Shown: piece by piece, positions 39,675 through 49,841 of the stretch
Numbering within the stretch: position 1 is the first letter of the stretch
Layout: the number at the start of each line of letters is the position of its first letter
Assembly: GCA_963824345.1 (NCBI GenBank)
Contig: CAWGOZ010000014.1
Span: 1-64,000 of the forward strand
DNA from: Palsa-89 sp963824345
Lineage (GTDB): Bacteria; Acidobacteriota; Terriglobia; Bryobacterales; Bryobacteraceae
DNA: 64,000 bases
Direction: 5' to 3'
Program-made: the position numbers and the translations under genes
Notes under the pieces: generated by a model
Databases searched by the model: none
What the model saw: the letters and a program-made list of their open reading frames with translations, nothing else
What the model was told of the DNA's origin: nothing

Positions 39675-41312
39675 ATGAAGGTTGCGGCGATCCTTGCGGT
39701 CTTGACGATGGCTGCCGGAATTCTGCGTGCCCAGGCCCTGGCTGCCAAGCTCGGCGGCATCGACGGCGTCGTCACCAATTCAGTGACGGGCGAGCCGGTG
39801 AAAAAAGCAGCCGTCACGCTCCAGGGCATGCCGTCCGCCCAAACCATCGTCGGAACAAACCAAGCCGCGAATTCCACCGCCATCACGGATGCCCTCGGCC
39901 GCTTTCATTTCGACAACGTCGCTCCCGGCGGCTATTTTATGCTCCCCGAGAGGAACGGATTCATGCTGGCCATTGGCGGGCAGCCTCAGCAGGTAACGGT
40001 GGCCGAAGAGCAACGCGTCCAAGGCATCGCTCTGAAACTCGTGCCGCTCGCGACAGTAAGCGGGCACGTATTGGATGAGGATGGAGAGCCGCTCCGGCGC
40101 ACCCCAGTCGCCGTGCTGCACTACTCCTACGGTCTGGGGCGCAAGCGGCTGATCCAAGCGGGCTGGGCCCAATCGAACGACCTGGGAGAATTTGAGGTGC
40201 TCAATCTACCGCCCGGACGCTATTACTTCCAGGCCAAGCCGTCGCCACCGCAAAACATTCCGCCGCGCACGCGCTGGTCTCGTCCCGAGGAAGCGTATCC
40301 AGTCACCTTTTATCCCAACGCCCGCGAAGCCGGCCAGGCCACGGCCACCGATATCGCGGCAGGCGCTCATGTGAGCAATATCGATTTTCGGCTGCGCAAA
40401 ATGCCCGCCTATCACATCCGCGGAATCGTCAACGACGAAAATGCGCGGCCGGGCGCCGGGGGCAGAGTGGAAGTTGCGACTTCGGATTTGACATTCGGGG
40501 AAAACATCGCAGGGGCACCGATACAATCCGACGGGAGCTTCGATCTGCGAGGCTTAGTAAACGGCTCCTACACCGTGTCCTATTTCAATTTCGGCGCCGA
40601 AAAGGTGTTTAGCAGCGGCCAGACGGTTCTCTTGTCCGACGCGGATGTGAACGGACTGGGACTTGCGCAGAAGCCCCCCATGGACGTGTCAGGAACCGTC
40701 AGCGTCGAAGGCTCGCAGCCTGAGAAGCTGGAGGTACAGCTCGCTCTTTCATCCGCGCAACGCGGGGGTTGGAGCGCCGCTCTGGGCGCTGATGGAAGTC
40801 TTACCATCAAGGGCGTTCCTCCGCAGATGTATCTGCTCTTTATCGAAAACGTGCCTCCCGGCAAATACGTGAAATCGATTCGCCTTGGCGATCGCGAATC
40901 GAACAGCGGCGAGATCGATCTAACCGAGCGCCCTGGCGCGCCTTTGAACATCCTGTTGGGCGAGGACGGCGGCGAGGTGGACGGAATGGTGCAGACCGCG
41001 GATGGCCAGGCTGCGCCGTCAACCCTTGTGATGCTCGCGCCGGCGCAGGAATTCGACGGCCGCTCGGATCTTTTGAAACGCGCGGTCACCGATGCTTCCG
41101 GCAATTTCCAGATCAAGGATGTGGCGCCCGGCGAGTACAAGGCCTTCGCCTGGGAAAGCGGTGCGGATGACAGCACGCAGTCCGCCGAATTCCGCAAGCC
41201 GTTCGAGAGCAAAAGCGCCGCGGTTAGCGTTGGCCCGAAAGACAAGGCGTCAGTTCAACTGACGGTCATCACCGCCGCCGACCTGGAGAAGGAGCGCGGT
41301 AATCTGCCATGA
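39675..41312 (+). CDS. Exported carboxypeptidase-regulatory-like domain protein A
   Basis: A 545-residue protein with a signal peptide (MKVAAILAVLTMAAGILRAQ) and several beta-sandwich domains of the carboxypeptidase-regulatory (CarboxypepD_reg) type: GGIDGVVTNSVTGEPVKKAAVTLQG near the N-terminus and GGEVDGMVQTADGQAAPSTLVML near the C-terminus. The end matches the downstream protein closely (FQIKDVAPGEYKAFAWE). These beta domains occur in many acidobacterial exported proteins; a ligand is not known. The next gene begins with the ATGA overlap of its stop, so the two are coupled paralogues. Confidence 0.82.
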   Translation: MKVAAILAVLTMAAGILRAQALAAKLGGIDGVVTNSVTGEPVKKAAVTLQGMPSAQTIVGTNQAANSTAITDALGRFHFDNVAPGGYFMLPERNGFMLAIGGQPQQVTVAEEQRVQGIALKLVPLATVSGHVLDEDGEPLRRTPVAVLHYSYGLGRKRLIQAGWAQSNDLGEFEVLNLPPGRYYFQAKPSPPQNIPPRTRWSRPEEAYPVTFYPNAREAGQATATDIAAGAHVSNIDFRLRKMPAYHIRGIVNDENARPGAGGRVEVATSDLTFGENIAGAPIQSDGSFDLRGLVNGSYTVSYFNFGAEKVFSSGQTVLLSDADVNGLGLAQKPPMDVSGTVSVEGSQPEKLEVQLALSSAQRGGWSAALGADGSLTIKGVPPQMYLLFIENVPPGKYVKSIRLGDRESNSGEIDLTERPGAPLNILLGEDGGEVDGMVQTADGQAAPSTLVMLAPAQEFDGRSDLLKRAVTDASGNFQIKDVAPGEYKAFAWESGADDSTQSAEFRKPFESKSAAVSVGPKDKASVQLTVITAADLEKERGNLP

Positions 41313-42895
41313 TCTCGATTCTCATAGCACTGGCGCCCTTGCTCGCCCAACAGGTTTCCGCACCCGTTGAAATCAAGGCTCGCGTCGAAGGCACCGTGAT
41401 CAATTCCTTGAACGGAGAAGCCGTCCGCAAGGCCACTGTGATCTTGCGCGCGCGCGACAAGGAGCATGGGCAAAGCTACGCCGACGAAACGGATGGCAAC
41501 GGCCATTTCTCGATCGATGATGTCGAGCCGGGTGAATACTCCGTTTTGGCCGAGCGCCCGGGATTCAGGTTTCGGCCGGAGGGCGCCACGGGAGCTCCTG
41601 CGCCCAGGGTGAAGGTTGAAATTGGTCAACAGATCAACGACCTGAAGATTCGCCTGACCCCGCTCGGAGTAATCGCCGGACGAGTGTTGGATGCGGATGG
41701 CGATCCCGTGCGCGGAGCAAGCGTGTCTGCTCGCCGCTACGTTTATTCGGATGGCAACAAAGAATTGAGAACGATCGATCAGGTTCAAACCGGCGATAAG
41801 GGCGACTTCCGTCTGTTTGGACTTGGTGCCGGGACATTCTATCTGACTGCTACTTACAATCGCCAGAGTTTCAATGGGGCGCCCGAATCTGTATCGACCT
41901 TTTATCCGAACGCGAAAGATCAGGCCCACGCCGCGCCGGTTGAATTGCGGGCCGGCGCTCAGCTGGAAGGCTTCGACATTCGCATGCAGTCCACCGGCGT
42001 CTATTCGATACGCTTCGAGCTGCGGGAAGGAGAGGTGCCAAGCGGCGGCGGATTTGCCTCTTTTCTGGTCAGCGAACAAGGAGTCCAGCAATTTGTATCG
42101 ACCAACGTTTCCGACAACGATCTTGTCTTTCAGGGAGTTCAACCGGGCTCCTATGAGGCGATGGTTCGCCTGGATCATGGGGAGCAGCAAAGTTACGCCA
42201 TCCGGCGCGTCGAGGTGGTGAGCGCGGACGTAGAGGGAGGTCCGCTGACGTTCGTTCCAGCCGTTGACGTTACGGGGTCGGTGCGCGTGGAAGGCGGCGC
42301 GTTCACTGCCTTCGAAAAGCTACACATCAACCTCCAAGCGGACTACCGAAGTCCGCTGGTGGGTAACTTGAACGCAGAGCTGAAACCGGATGGGTCGTTT
42401 CAATTCAAGAATGCAGCTCCAAGAGCCTACGATCTCGTCATCGCTAGGACTCTCGGCGTCTATCTAAAATCAATCCGCTCCGGCGATAAACAACTTGCCG
42501 GCCGGCGTATCGACTTATCGTCGAAAATCGAGCCGTTGACCATCGTGCTTGGCGCGGATGTCGGCGAAGTGGAGGGCTCCGTGCAAAACGCCCGGGGCGA
42601 TCCGGTGGCACGCGCGCGCGTAACTGTCATCCCTGACGGGGATCGCTCCAAGCGTCTGGATCTCACTCGATCTGGTTTCACCAACGAAAAAGGCGAGTTC
42701 AAGATCAAGGACGTGCCGCCGGGCGAGTACAAAGTCTTCGCATGGGAGGACGTGCCGCCAGGCGCGCCGCAGGATCCGGATTTCCGAAAGCCGTTCGAGA
42801 AGCAGTCGGCCGCCATCCGGATGGCATCCAACGGGCATGAGAAAGTGCAACTCACGGCTATCGCCAAGGCCCTGGTGGACCGTTCATCACAATGA
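41309..42895 (+). CDS. Exported carboxypeptidase-regulatory-like domain protein B
   Basis: A 528-residue paralogue of the preceding protein, coupled by an ATGA overlap. Signal peptide MISILIALAPLLAQQVSA, then RVEGTVINSLNGEAVRKATVILRARDK and a C-terminal unit VGEVEGSVQNARGDPVARARV. The segment KGEFKIKDVPPGEYKVFAWEDV has its counterpart in the upstream gene. The two form a likely duplication. No enzyme motif is visible. Confidence 0.82.
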   Translation: MISILIALAPLLAQQVSAPVEIKARVEGTVINSLNGEAVRKATVILRARDKEHGQSYADETDGNGHFSIDDVEPGEYSVLAERPGFRFRPEGATGAPAPRVKVEIGQQINDLKIRLTPLGVIAGRVLDADGDPVRGASVSARRYVYSDGNKELRTIDQVQTGDKGDFRLFGLGAGTFYLTATYNRQSFNGAPESVSTFYPNAKDQAHAAPVELRAGAQLEGFDIRMQSTGVYSIRFELREGEVPSGGGFASFLVSEQGVQQFVSTNVSDNDLVFQGVQPGSYEAMVRLDHGEQQSYAIRRVEVVSADVEGGPLTFVPAVDVTGSVRVEGGAFTAFEKLHINLQADYRSPLVGNLNAELKPDGSFQFKNAAPRAYDLVIARTLGVYLKSIRSGDKQLAGRRIDLSSKIEPLTIVLGADVGEVEGSVQNARGDPVARARVTVIPDGDRSKRLDLTRSGFTNEKGEFKIKDVPPGEYKVFAWEDVPPGAPQDPDFRKPFEKQSAAIRMASNGHEKVQLTAIAKALVDRSSQ

Positions 42896-42906
42896 AAGCA
42901 GCCGGT

Positions 42907-44229
42907 TTATTTGCGGCGCTTCAAGGCATACTGAAAATTCATGCGAGCCGCCGCCACTACCACGGCACAGCCGCCGATCATCTTCACCTCATACAGCCAG
43001 GACGCGCCCTCCGGCGGAACGAAGGCCACCACCAGCGCCAGCGCCGTGACGCCCAGCCCGCTTGCGGCGCTCACGCGCCAGCCGGATTTCCACCCCGCGG
43101 CGAAGATATAAACGAACGGGAACAGCGTAGTGACGGTCGTAAGATCCACCAGAATCTGGTAGCCGCCGCGCAGGCTCTCTCCCGTCATCATGATCACGAT
43201 CGCAACGCTCGCGAACGCCGCTTCCGCCAGCAGCGCGACGTAGGGCGTGCGCCAGCGTGGATGGAGCCGCGCAAATGCCGGTGGCAGATAGCGATCGATC
43301 CCTATCACAAACGGCAGCCGGGCGCAGCCGCTCAGCCAGGAGCCGAACGCGCCCACCGCCGTGGCCAGAATCAAAAGCGCGATCAGCAGCGGGAAGCCCG
43401 GCCATCCCAAGCGCGCGCCCGCGGCCTGGGCGGCTTGCATCAAGCCAGAGATAATGTCCACCTGGCCCGCAGGCACCAGCACCAGCAGCGCCAGCGTCCC
43501 GCCCACGTAAAACGCGCAGATCGCGAGACCCGACATCCAGGCGGCGCGCGCGATGGTGCGCTCCGGGTCGCGAATTTCTCCGGCCATGACGGCTCCCAGT
43601 TCCAAGCCGGTCAATCCCAGGGCGATCTGCGACCAGAAGTTCAGCTTTTCCCAGTCCAGCCGCGGTACCAGGTTATGCAGTGGCGTTGCCGACCCTCCAT
43701 GCATCCACGCGAACCAACAGGCTGCAATCAACAATGCGCCCACCAGAATGGTGGCGATCCCTCCCATGTCGCTGGCCCATTTCCCCAACTCCGCTCCCAG
43801 CAGGTTCAGGATTGCCACCGACCATAGGATGGCCAGCGCCAGGCCGATCATCAGTCCTTTGTCCTGCGAAAAGCCGAACTGCAACGCCGCGATCGACAAC
43901 CCGTACAGAAGCACCACGGGCAGAAAGAACAGAGTGCTGACGACATAACACGCGCCGCACAAGAACCCGTGCCACGGTCCGAAAGCTTCCCTGGCCCACA
44001 CGTACAGGCCGCCTTCTTCGGGATATCGCCTGGAAAGTCCGGCCACCACCAGAACGGAAGGAATGAAAAACAGCAACACCGCCGCAACCCACAGCGTGAT
44101 CGATCCCGGCCCGGTGCGCGCCGCCGCGGCCAGCCAGCGGACCCCCACCACCACGGTGACGTTGAACAGCACCAAATCGGGCAGCCGCAGAACGCGGCGC
44201 AGTTGCTCGGCACTGGTGGGAAGGGTCAC
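42907..44229 (-). CDS. APC-superfamily amino acid permease
   Basis: A 440-residue integral membrane protein with about 12 hydrophobic segments. The LRLPDLVLFNVTVVVG start and the YPEEGGLYVWAREAFGPWHGFLCG segment in the loop after TM2 match amino acid-polyamine-organocation carriers. The substrate cannot be told. I use GTG at 44229, which starts MTLPTSAEQLRRV; the longer frame begins with TTG only 21 bases earlier. Convergent to the paralogue pair upstream. Confidence 0.8.
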   Translation of the reverse strand: MTLPTSAEQLRRVLRLPDLVLFNVTVVVGVRWLAAAARTGPGSITLWVAAVLLFFIPSVLVVAGLSRRYPEEGGLYVWAREAFGPWHGFLCGACYVVSTLFFLPVVLLYGLSIAALQFGFSQDKGLMIGLALAILWSVAILNLLGAELGKWASDMGGIATILVGALLIAACWFAWMHGGSATPLHNLVPRLDWEKLNFWSQIALGLTGLELGAVMAGEIRDPERTIARAAWMSGLAICAFYVGGTLALLVLVPAGQVDIISGLMQAAQAAGARLGWPGFPLLIALLILATAVGAFGSWLSGCARLPFVIGIDRYLPPAFARLHPRWRTPYVALLAEAAFASVAIVIMMTGESLRGGYQILVDLTTVTTLFPFVYIFAAGWKSGWRVSAASGLGVTALALVVAFVPPEGASWLYEVKMIGGCAVVVAAARMNFQYALKRRK

Positions 44230-44305
44230 GCGAAGTAGGCAGTGTAGCAAACAAGATCAGAACCCCGGAACATTTTCAGGATTCTTACGTCCATGCTTAT
44301 TAATC

Positions 44306-46771
44306 ATGCTGAGTCACGACCTCCGACATTCGCTGCGCAGCTACCGTCAGAATCCCGGTTTCACCTTGACCGTTCTGGCTACACTCGCGCTGGGAATTGG
44401 CGCCAACACCGCCGTATTTTCGGTGGTCAACGCCGTCTTGCTGAAGCCGATTCCCTACCCCGACCCGGACCGCCTGGTGATGTTCATGAACACTTCGCCC
44501 GAAGGCTCCGGGCCGGCATGTTCACCGGCGAAATTCCAGCATTATCGCGAGCAGGCCAGCGTGGTTCAGGACGTGGCGGCGTTTCGCTCGGGCGTGGTCA
44601 ACCTCACCGGAACCGCGTTCCCCGAGCAGCTCAAGTCCGGCCAGGTGAGCGCGGACTATTTCCGCTTGTTTGGCGCTCCCATAATTCGGGGGCGCACCTT
44701 CTCCACCGACGAAGACGCCCCGCATGGACCCCTGGTCGCAGTGCTCGGCGAAGGGCTCTGGAAGCGGCGCTTCGGCGGCGATCCAAACGTCATCGGAAAA
44801 GCTATTTCCTTGGGCGGCGAATCGTATGTAGTGATCGGAATCGTCGGAGCCAATTTCGACACCAGCGAACTCGAGAGCCCACCCGAAGTTTGGCTGCCCT
44901 TCCAGCTCGATCCCAATACCACCGATCAGGGCCACTACTTCCAAGCTGCGGGACGATTGAAACCGGGCGTCAGCCTGGCCCAGGCGCAAGCCAAACTGAA
45001 GCTCTCCGCACAGGACTTCAGCCGCAAGTTTCCGCAAGCCCTGGAACCCAATAACGCATTCTCGGTCACGCCGTTTCAAGAGGCCTTCGTGGGCGACTCT
45101 CGGCCCATCCTGCTGGTCTTGGCCGCAGCGGTGGGCCTGGTGCTGCTGATCGCTTGCGCGAATGTCGCCAATCTGTTGCTGGCGCGCGCCACGGCGCGAC
45201 GTCGCGAAATTGCGATTCGAGCCGCCATTGGCGCCGGACGCGGCCGGATCATCCGGCAATTGCTGACCGAGAGCGTCGTATTGTCCGTGGCGGGCGGCAT
45301 CGCCGGGCTCGCGCTGGGGTTGATCGGAATTCGAGCGCTGCTCGCCATCAACACCGCCGACCTTCCCCGGCTCGGCGACAGGGGAACGTTGGTTGGCGCG
45401 GATTGGCGCGTGCTCACGTTTACGCTGCTGATTTCGGTGGGCACCGGAATCCTGTTTGGCCTGATTCCGGCTCTGCAAAGTTCGCGAGCCGATCTGAGCG
45501 CCACTTTGAAGGAAAGCAGCGGACGGACCGGCAGCGGATTCCGCCAGAACAAAATGCGATCCGTGCTGGTCATCGCCGAGGTTGCGCTCGCTCTGGTTCT
45601 GCTGGTGGGATCCGCGCTGTTGATCCGCACCTCGCTGGCGCTGGGCGGAGTAAATCCGGGTTTCGATCCAAAGAACGTGCTCACGATGCGAATGTCGCTG
45701 GCCGGTCCGCGTTTTCTCAAGGCCGGCGCGGTGGAGCGGCTGGTGCGCGATGGCGCTGCCCGGCTACGCGCGCTGCCGGGAGTAGAGCTGACCAGCGCCA
45801 CCTGCTGCATTCCGCTGGAAGGCGGGTACGGCCTGCCCTTCAACATCGTGGGACGCCCGCCGGAAAACCATTCTCCCTACACGGGAGGTGGAGGATGGAA
45901 AACCGTTTCGCCGGGATATTTTGAAGTCTTCAAAGTCCCCGTGAAGCGCGGCAGAACGTTCGCGGAGACCGACGACAAGACATCCCGGCCGGTGGTAGTC
46001 ATCAACCAGGCCATGGCGAAGAAGTTCTGGAAGGACGCCGACCCGCTGCGCGATCAAATCCTCATTGGCGGAGGCGCCAAGAACATGCACGAGTTAGCCT
46101 CCGAGCCCCCGCGCCAGATCATCGGCGTGGTGGCAGACTCGCGCGATGATGCACTCAACCACGATCCCGAACCGCAGATGTTTGTCCCGCAGGCTCAGGT
46201 TACCGACGAGCTCAACGCGCTGAACGTGGCGATCACGCCCCTGGCCTGGGTGGTGCGCACCAGCCTGCAGCCGTCGTCTTTGAGCAGCGCCATCCAGGAG
46301 CAGTTGCGGCAGGTGACCGGCCTGCCCGTCTCCGACGTGCGCACGATGAATGAAGTCGTTTCGCTCTCCACTTCGCGCCAGCGCTTCAACATGCTATTGA
46401 TGACGATTTTTGGAAGCTCGGCTTTGTTGCTGGCCGCCATCGGAATCTACGGTCTGATGGCCTATGCGGTGGAGCAGCGAACGCAGGAGATCGGGATTCG
46501 CCTGGCGCTGGGGGCGGAAACAGCCGCCGTGCGCAATATGGTGGTGTTGCAGGGCATGCGTCTGGTGCTGATCGGGGTTGCCATCGGGACCGGCTCCGCC
46601 TTCGGCCTGACGCGTTTCATGGCGGCCTTTTTATTCGGCGTGAATGTTCGAGATCCCATGGCTTTCACCGCGATTCCACTCGCGCTGGGCTCGGTCGCCC
46701 TCCTCGCCATTTGGCTGCCGGCCCTGCGCGCCAGCAAGTTGGACCCGATCCGAGCGCTACGATACGAGTAG
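44306..46771 (+). CDS. ADOP-type ABC transporter permease (orphan)
   Basis: An 821-residue member of the acidobacterial duplicated orphan permease family (ADOP, TIGR03434 type). The start MLSHDLRHSLRSYRQNPGFTLTV with LGIGANTAVFSVVNAVLLKPIPYPDPDRL, two MacB-type periplasmic domains and two FtsX membrane halves (KLDPIRALRYE at the end) are typical. No ATPase is encoded nearby. Family members resemble MacB but lack its ATPase. I use ATG at 44306 instead of the longer frame, which runs into the permease gene upstream. Confidence 0.9.
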   Translation: MLSHDLRHSLRSYRQNPGFTLTVLATLALGIGANTAVFSVVNAVLLKPIPYPDPDRLVMFMNTSPEGSGPACSPAKFQHYREQASVVQDVAAFRSGVVNLTGTAFPEQLKSGQVSADYFRLFGAPIIRGRTFSTDEDAPHGPLVAVLGEGLWKRRFGGDPNVIGKAISLGGESYVVIGIVGANFDTSELESPPEVWLPFQLDPNTTDQGHYFQAAGRLKPGVSLAQAQAKLKLSAQDFSRKFPQALEPNNAFSVTPFQEAFVGDSRPILLVLAAAVGLVLLIACANVANLLLARATARRREIAIRAAIGAGRGRIIRQLLTESVVLSVAGGIAGLALGLIGIRALLAINTADLPRLGDRGTLVGADWRVLTFTLLISVGTGILFGLIPALQSSRADLSATLKESSGRTGSGFRQNKMRSVLVIAEVALALVLLVGSALLIRTSLALGGVNPGFDPKNVLTMRMSLAGPRFLKAGAVERLVRDGAARLRALPGVELTSATCCIPLEGGYGLPFNIVGRPPENHSPYTGGGGWKTVSPGYFEVFKVPVKRGRTFAETDDKTSRPVVVINQAMAKKFWKDADPLRDQILIGGGAKNMHELASEPPRQIIGVVADSRDDALNHDPEPQMFVPQAQVTDELNALNVAITPLAWVVRTSLQPSSLSSAIQEQLRQVTGLPVSDVRTMNEVVSLSTSRQRFNMLLMTIFGSSALLLAAIGIYGLMAYAVEQRTQEIGIRLALGAETAAVRNMVVLQGMRLVLIGVAIGTGSAFGLTRFMAAFLFGVNVRDPMAFTAIPLALGSVALLAIWLPALRASKLDPIRALRYE

Positions 46772-46777
46772 CAAAAC

Positions 46778-47275
46778 GTGAGCAATTCATGGATAGCCGA
46801 ATGGAGCACCCTGCTGTCGGTTGAGGCTGGCGCCGCGGCCACGCTCATGGGGTTGGTATTTGTCGCGCTCTCCATCAATCTGAATAGAATTCTGACCGTC
46901 CCACACCTCCCGGGGCGCGCGGTTGAATCGATCATGCAATTCCTCCAGGTTTTTCTAATATCCACCGTCGGTTTGATCCCGCGCCAGTCCGAGCGGGCGT
47001 TTTCCATTGAGGTCCTGGTGATCGCCGCTGCCTCTTGGGGCGTCCAGGCCGCGGTGCAAATTCGCTATCTCATGTCGAGAAACGGCCAACCCTGGGCCTG
47101 GTTCGTCAGCCGGGCCGTGTTCACCCAGTTCGCAACCATCCCCTTCGGAGTGGCGGGAATCGCTCTGCTGTTGGGAGTGCCCGGAGCAATCGGTTGGCTG
47201 GTGCCGGGCTTCGTATTTTCGTTTGTAGCCGGCGTGGTGGGCGCTTGGATCCTGCTGGTGGAGATACTTCGGTGA
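46778..47275 (+). CDS. Small membrane protein, about four helices, function unknown
   Basis: A 165-residue protein with a GTG start, six bases after the stop of the ADOP permease and 28 bases before the next one. Four hydrophobic stretches are visible, such as AGAAATLMGLVFVALSINLN, and a C-terminal GFVFSFVAGVVGAWILLVEIL. No family known to me. It may be cotranscribed with the two permeases. Confidence 0.65.
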   Translation: MSNSWIAEWSTLLSVEAGAAATLMGLVFVALSINLNRILTVPHLPGRAVESIMQFLQVFLISTVGLIPRQSERAFSIEVLVIAAASWGVQAAVQIRYLMSRNGQPWAWFVSRAVFTQFATIPFGVAGIALLLGVPGAIGWLVPGFVFSFVAGVVGAWILLVEILR

Positions 47276-47303
47276 TGGAAAATCCAAACAAAGAGGTAAC
47301 CGC

Positions 47304-49820
47304 ATGGTGAAGCTAATGGTGATTCTGCGCGGCATGGCCCGCACGCCGGTCTTTTCCGGAATCGCGATTCTTTCCCTGGCTCTCGGAATCGGCGCGAACA
47401 CCGCCATGTTTTCGCTGCTGGACCAATTCCTGCTGAGAACGCTTCCGGTGAAGAACCCCCAGCAGCTAGTGTTCCTCTATCATCCAGGACCCGCGCAGGG
47501 CCGCGTCTCCAACGATGAAGACGGCGGGCCCTCCTTTAGCTATCCGATGTTTCGCGAAATGCAGAGCGAGCTGCAAAAAGAGCCGACCCCGTTTACCGGC
47601 CTCGGCGGCGCCAGTTCCATGAGCGCCAGCATTGCCTTCCACAACACCGCGCTGCCCGGCACGGCGCACCTGGTTTCAGGCAATTATTTTGAACTCCTCG
47701 GCGTCCGTCCCGCCCTGGGACGGCTGTTCACCGAAGACGACGATCACAACGACGGCGCGGGCGGCAATCCCGTCGCGGTCCTCAGCTACAACTATTGGAC
47801 CTCGCGTTTCGGAGCCGATGTTTCCGCGCTGAACCAGACCATCATTATCAACGGCTACCCGCTGACCATCGTCGGCGTGGCGCAGAAAGGTTTCAGGGGC
47901 GAGCGCCTGGGCGACTCGCCTGAGATTTACGCGCCCCTTTCGATGAAAAAAGCGCTGACCCCGGATTGGGACGCCTTTCAGGATCGCAGAAACTACTGGC
48001 TTCCTTTGTTCGCACGGCTCAAGCCGGGCGTCACGCTCGCGCAGGCGGATGCCGCCATCAACGTCACCTATCGCAGGCAGCTCGAAAAAGATGTCCAACT
48101 TCTTCGGCATCCCAGCCAAACTTTGCTGCAGCAATTTCGCGCCAAGAAAATCGTTCTGCGTCCTGGCCAGTTCGGGCGCGGCAGTCTGCGCGACGAACGA
48201 CGGCAGCCGTTGTTGCTGCTGCTGGCGATGACCGCGCTGGTGCTGCTAATCTCATGCGCAAACGTGGCGAATCTACAACTGGCTCGGGCGGCGGCTCGAA
48301 CACGCGAAATCGCGGTGCGCCTGGCGATCGGCGCTTCCCGCGCGCAGCTCATCCGCCAGCTCTTGCTCGAATCGACCATTCTGGCCTTGGCCGGCGGGGC
48401 CTTAGGACTGGGAGCGGCTTATTGGACTCTGCGCGCCGTCATCGCATCTCTTCCTCCATCCGGCGGCGAGCAATCTTTCCTGACCCCCAGCCTCGATCCG
48501 CGAGTGCTGCTGTTCTGCTTCGGCCTATCGCTTCTTACCGGTTTCGCCTTTGGACTTTTCCCCGCTCTTCAAAGTACGCGGCCCGACCTCGTGCCCGCGC
48601 TCAAGAGCCAGTCCGGCCAAACCGGATCCAGCGGTTCCGCCAATCGCTTTCGCAAATCGCTGGTGACCGTTCAGGTCGCCATTTCGCTTCTCCTTCTGAT
48701 ATCCGCAGGGCTGTTCGCCCGCACCCTGGCGAATCTTTCCCGCATCGATCTGGGACTGCGGGTGGATCATCTGCTCACTTTCTCGATTTCCCCGAAGCTC
48801 AACAAGTACACCGATCAGGCCGCCGCGCAGTTCTACGATCGTCTTGCCGAGCGCCTCGCGTCGATTCCCGGGACCAAGCTCGTTTCCGCGGCGGAAATAC
48901 CCGCCATCGCCGGCGACACCAGTCGTACAAACATCACGGTTCCAGGCTATGCGCCGCCCACCGACGAAGCCGCCGACACAAACACCGACGCCGTAGGCCC
49001 GGATTATTTCCGCACCATGGGAATGCCGCTCATCGCAGGCCGCGAGTTCACGCCGGCGGACAACCTGGCGGCGCCGAAAGTTGCGGTGGTCAATGAAGCC
49101 TTCGTCCGTCACTTCCTGCCCAATCAAGATCCGCTGGGCCATTATTTCGCACAAGGCGGAGGCGACAAAGTGAAGCCCGACATCGAAATTGTCGGCGTAG
49201 TGAAGGATGCCAAGTACACCGACATTCGCGAGGTTCCGCCGCGCGCCCTTTACTTGCCTTATCGACAGAACAAGCAGCAGGGGTCGCTGTACTTCTACGT
49301 TCGCACCGCGATTGACCCGCAGCGGATCGCCGGGCAGATTCGCCGGGAAGTGGCCGCGCTCGATCCCAACCTGCCCATCCAGGATTTGAAAACCATGCAG
49401 GCCCAGATCGAGGAGAACCTCTTTGCCGAGCGCCTTCTTTCCTCGCTCACCGGATCTTTCGCCGGCCTGGCAACGCTGCTGGCGGCCATCGGATTGTACG
49501 GCGTCTTGGCCTACAACGTCTCGCGGCGCACGCGCGAGATCGGCATCCGCATGGCGCTAGGCGCCGCAGCGGGCCATGTGCGCGGGTTGGTGGTCCGGGA
49601 GGTCGCAATCATGCTCGGGATCGGCACCGCCATCGGATTCGCCGCCGCAGCCAGCGCCGGCACGCTGATTCGTTCCCAGCTCTATGGGCTCGAGTTTTGG
49701 GACCCTGCCATCTATGCTTCCGCCGCCGTGGTTCTCTGGCTGATCGCGCTGGCGGCCGCGTATATCCCTACGCGCAGAGCCACCCACGTGGATCCGATGA
49801 TTGCCCTGCGAGACGAGTAG
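47304..49820 (+). CDS. ADOP-type ABC transporter permease (orphan)
   Basis: An 838-residue second ADOP permease: GIAILSLALGIGANTAMFSLLDQFLL, then a MacB-type domain, FtsX half with ALVLLISCANVANLQLARAAARTREIAVR and the second half ending RATHVDPMIALRDE. An AAAGAGGT ribosome-binding site lies nine bases before the ATG. Like the first copy it has no ATPase, and the two are separated only by a small membrane protein. Confidence 0.9.
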   Translation: MVKLMVILRGMARTPVFSGIAILSLALGIGANTAMFSLLDQFLLRTLPVKNPQQLVFLYHPGPAQGRVSNDEDGGPSFSYPMFREMQSELQKEPTPFTGLGGASSMSASIAFHNTALPGTAHLVSGNYFELLGVRPALGRLFTEDDDHNDGAGGNPVAVLSYNYWTSRFGADVSALNQTIIINGYPLTIVGVAQKGFRGERLGDSPEIYAPLSMKKALTPDWDAFQDRRNYWLPLFARLKPGVTLAQADAAINVTYRRQLEKDVQLLRHPSQTLLQQFRAKKIVLRPGQFGRGSLRDERRQPLLLLLAMTALVLLISCANVANLQLARAAARTREIAVRLAIGASRAQLIRQLLLESTILALAGGALGLGAAYWTLRAVIASLPPSGGEQSFLTPSLDPRVLLFCFGLSLLTGFAFGLFPALQSTRPDLVPALKSQSGQTGSSGSANRFRKSLVTVQVAISLLLLISAGLFARTLANLSRIDLGLRVDHLLTFSISPKLNKYTDQAAAQFYDRLAERLASIPGTKLVSAAEIPAIAGDTSRTNITVPGYAPPTDEAADTNTDAVGPDYFRTMGMPLIAGREFTPADNLAAPKVAVVNEAFVRHFLPNQDPLGHYFAQGGGDKVKPDIEIVGVVKDAKYTDIREVPPRALYLPYRQNKQQGSLYFYVRTAIDPQRIAGQIRREVAALDPNLPIQDLKTMQAQIEENLFAERLLSSLTGSFAGLATLLAAIGLYGVLAYNVSRRTREIGIRMALGAAAGHVRGLVVREVAIMLGIGTAIGFAAAASAGTLIRSQLYGLEFWDPAIYASAAVVLWLIALAAAYIPTRRATHVDPMIALRDE

Positions 49821-49841
49821 CTTGTCGCGATCGCTCTGCGA

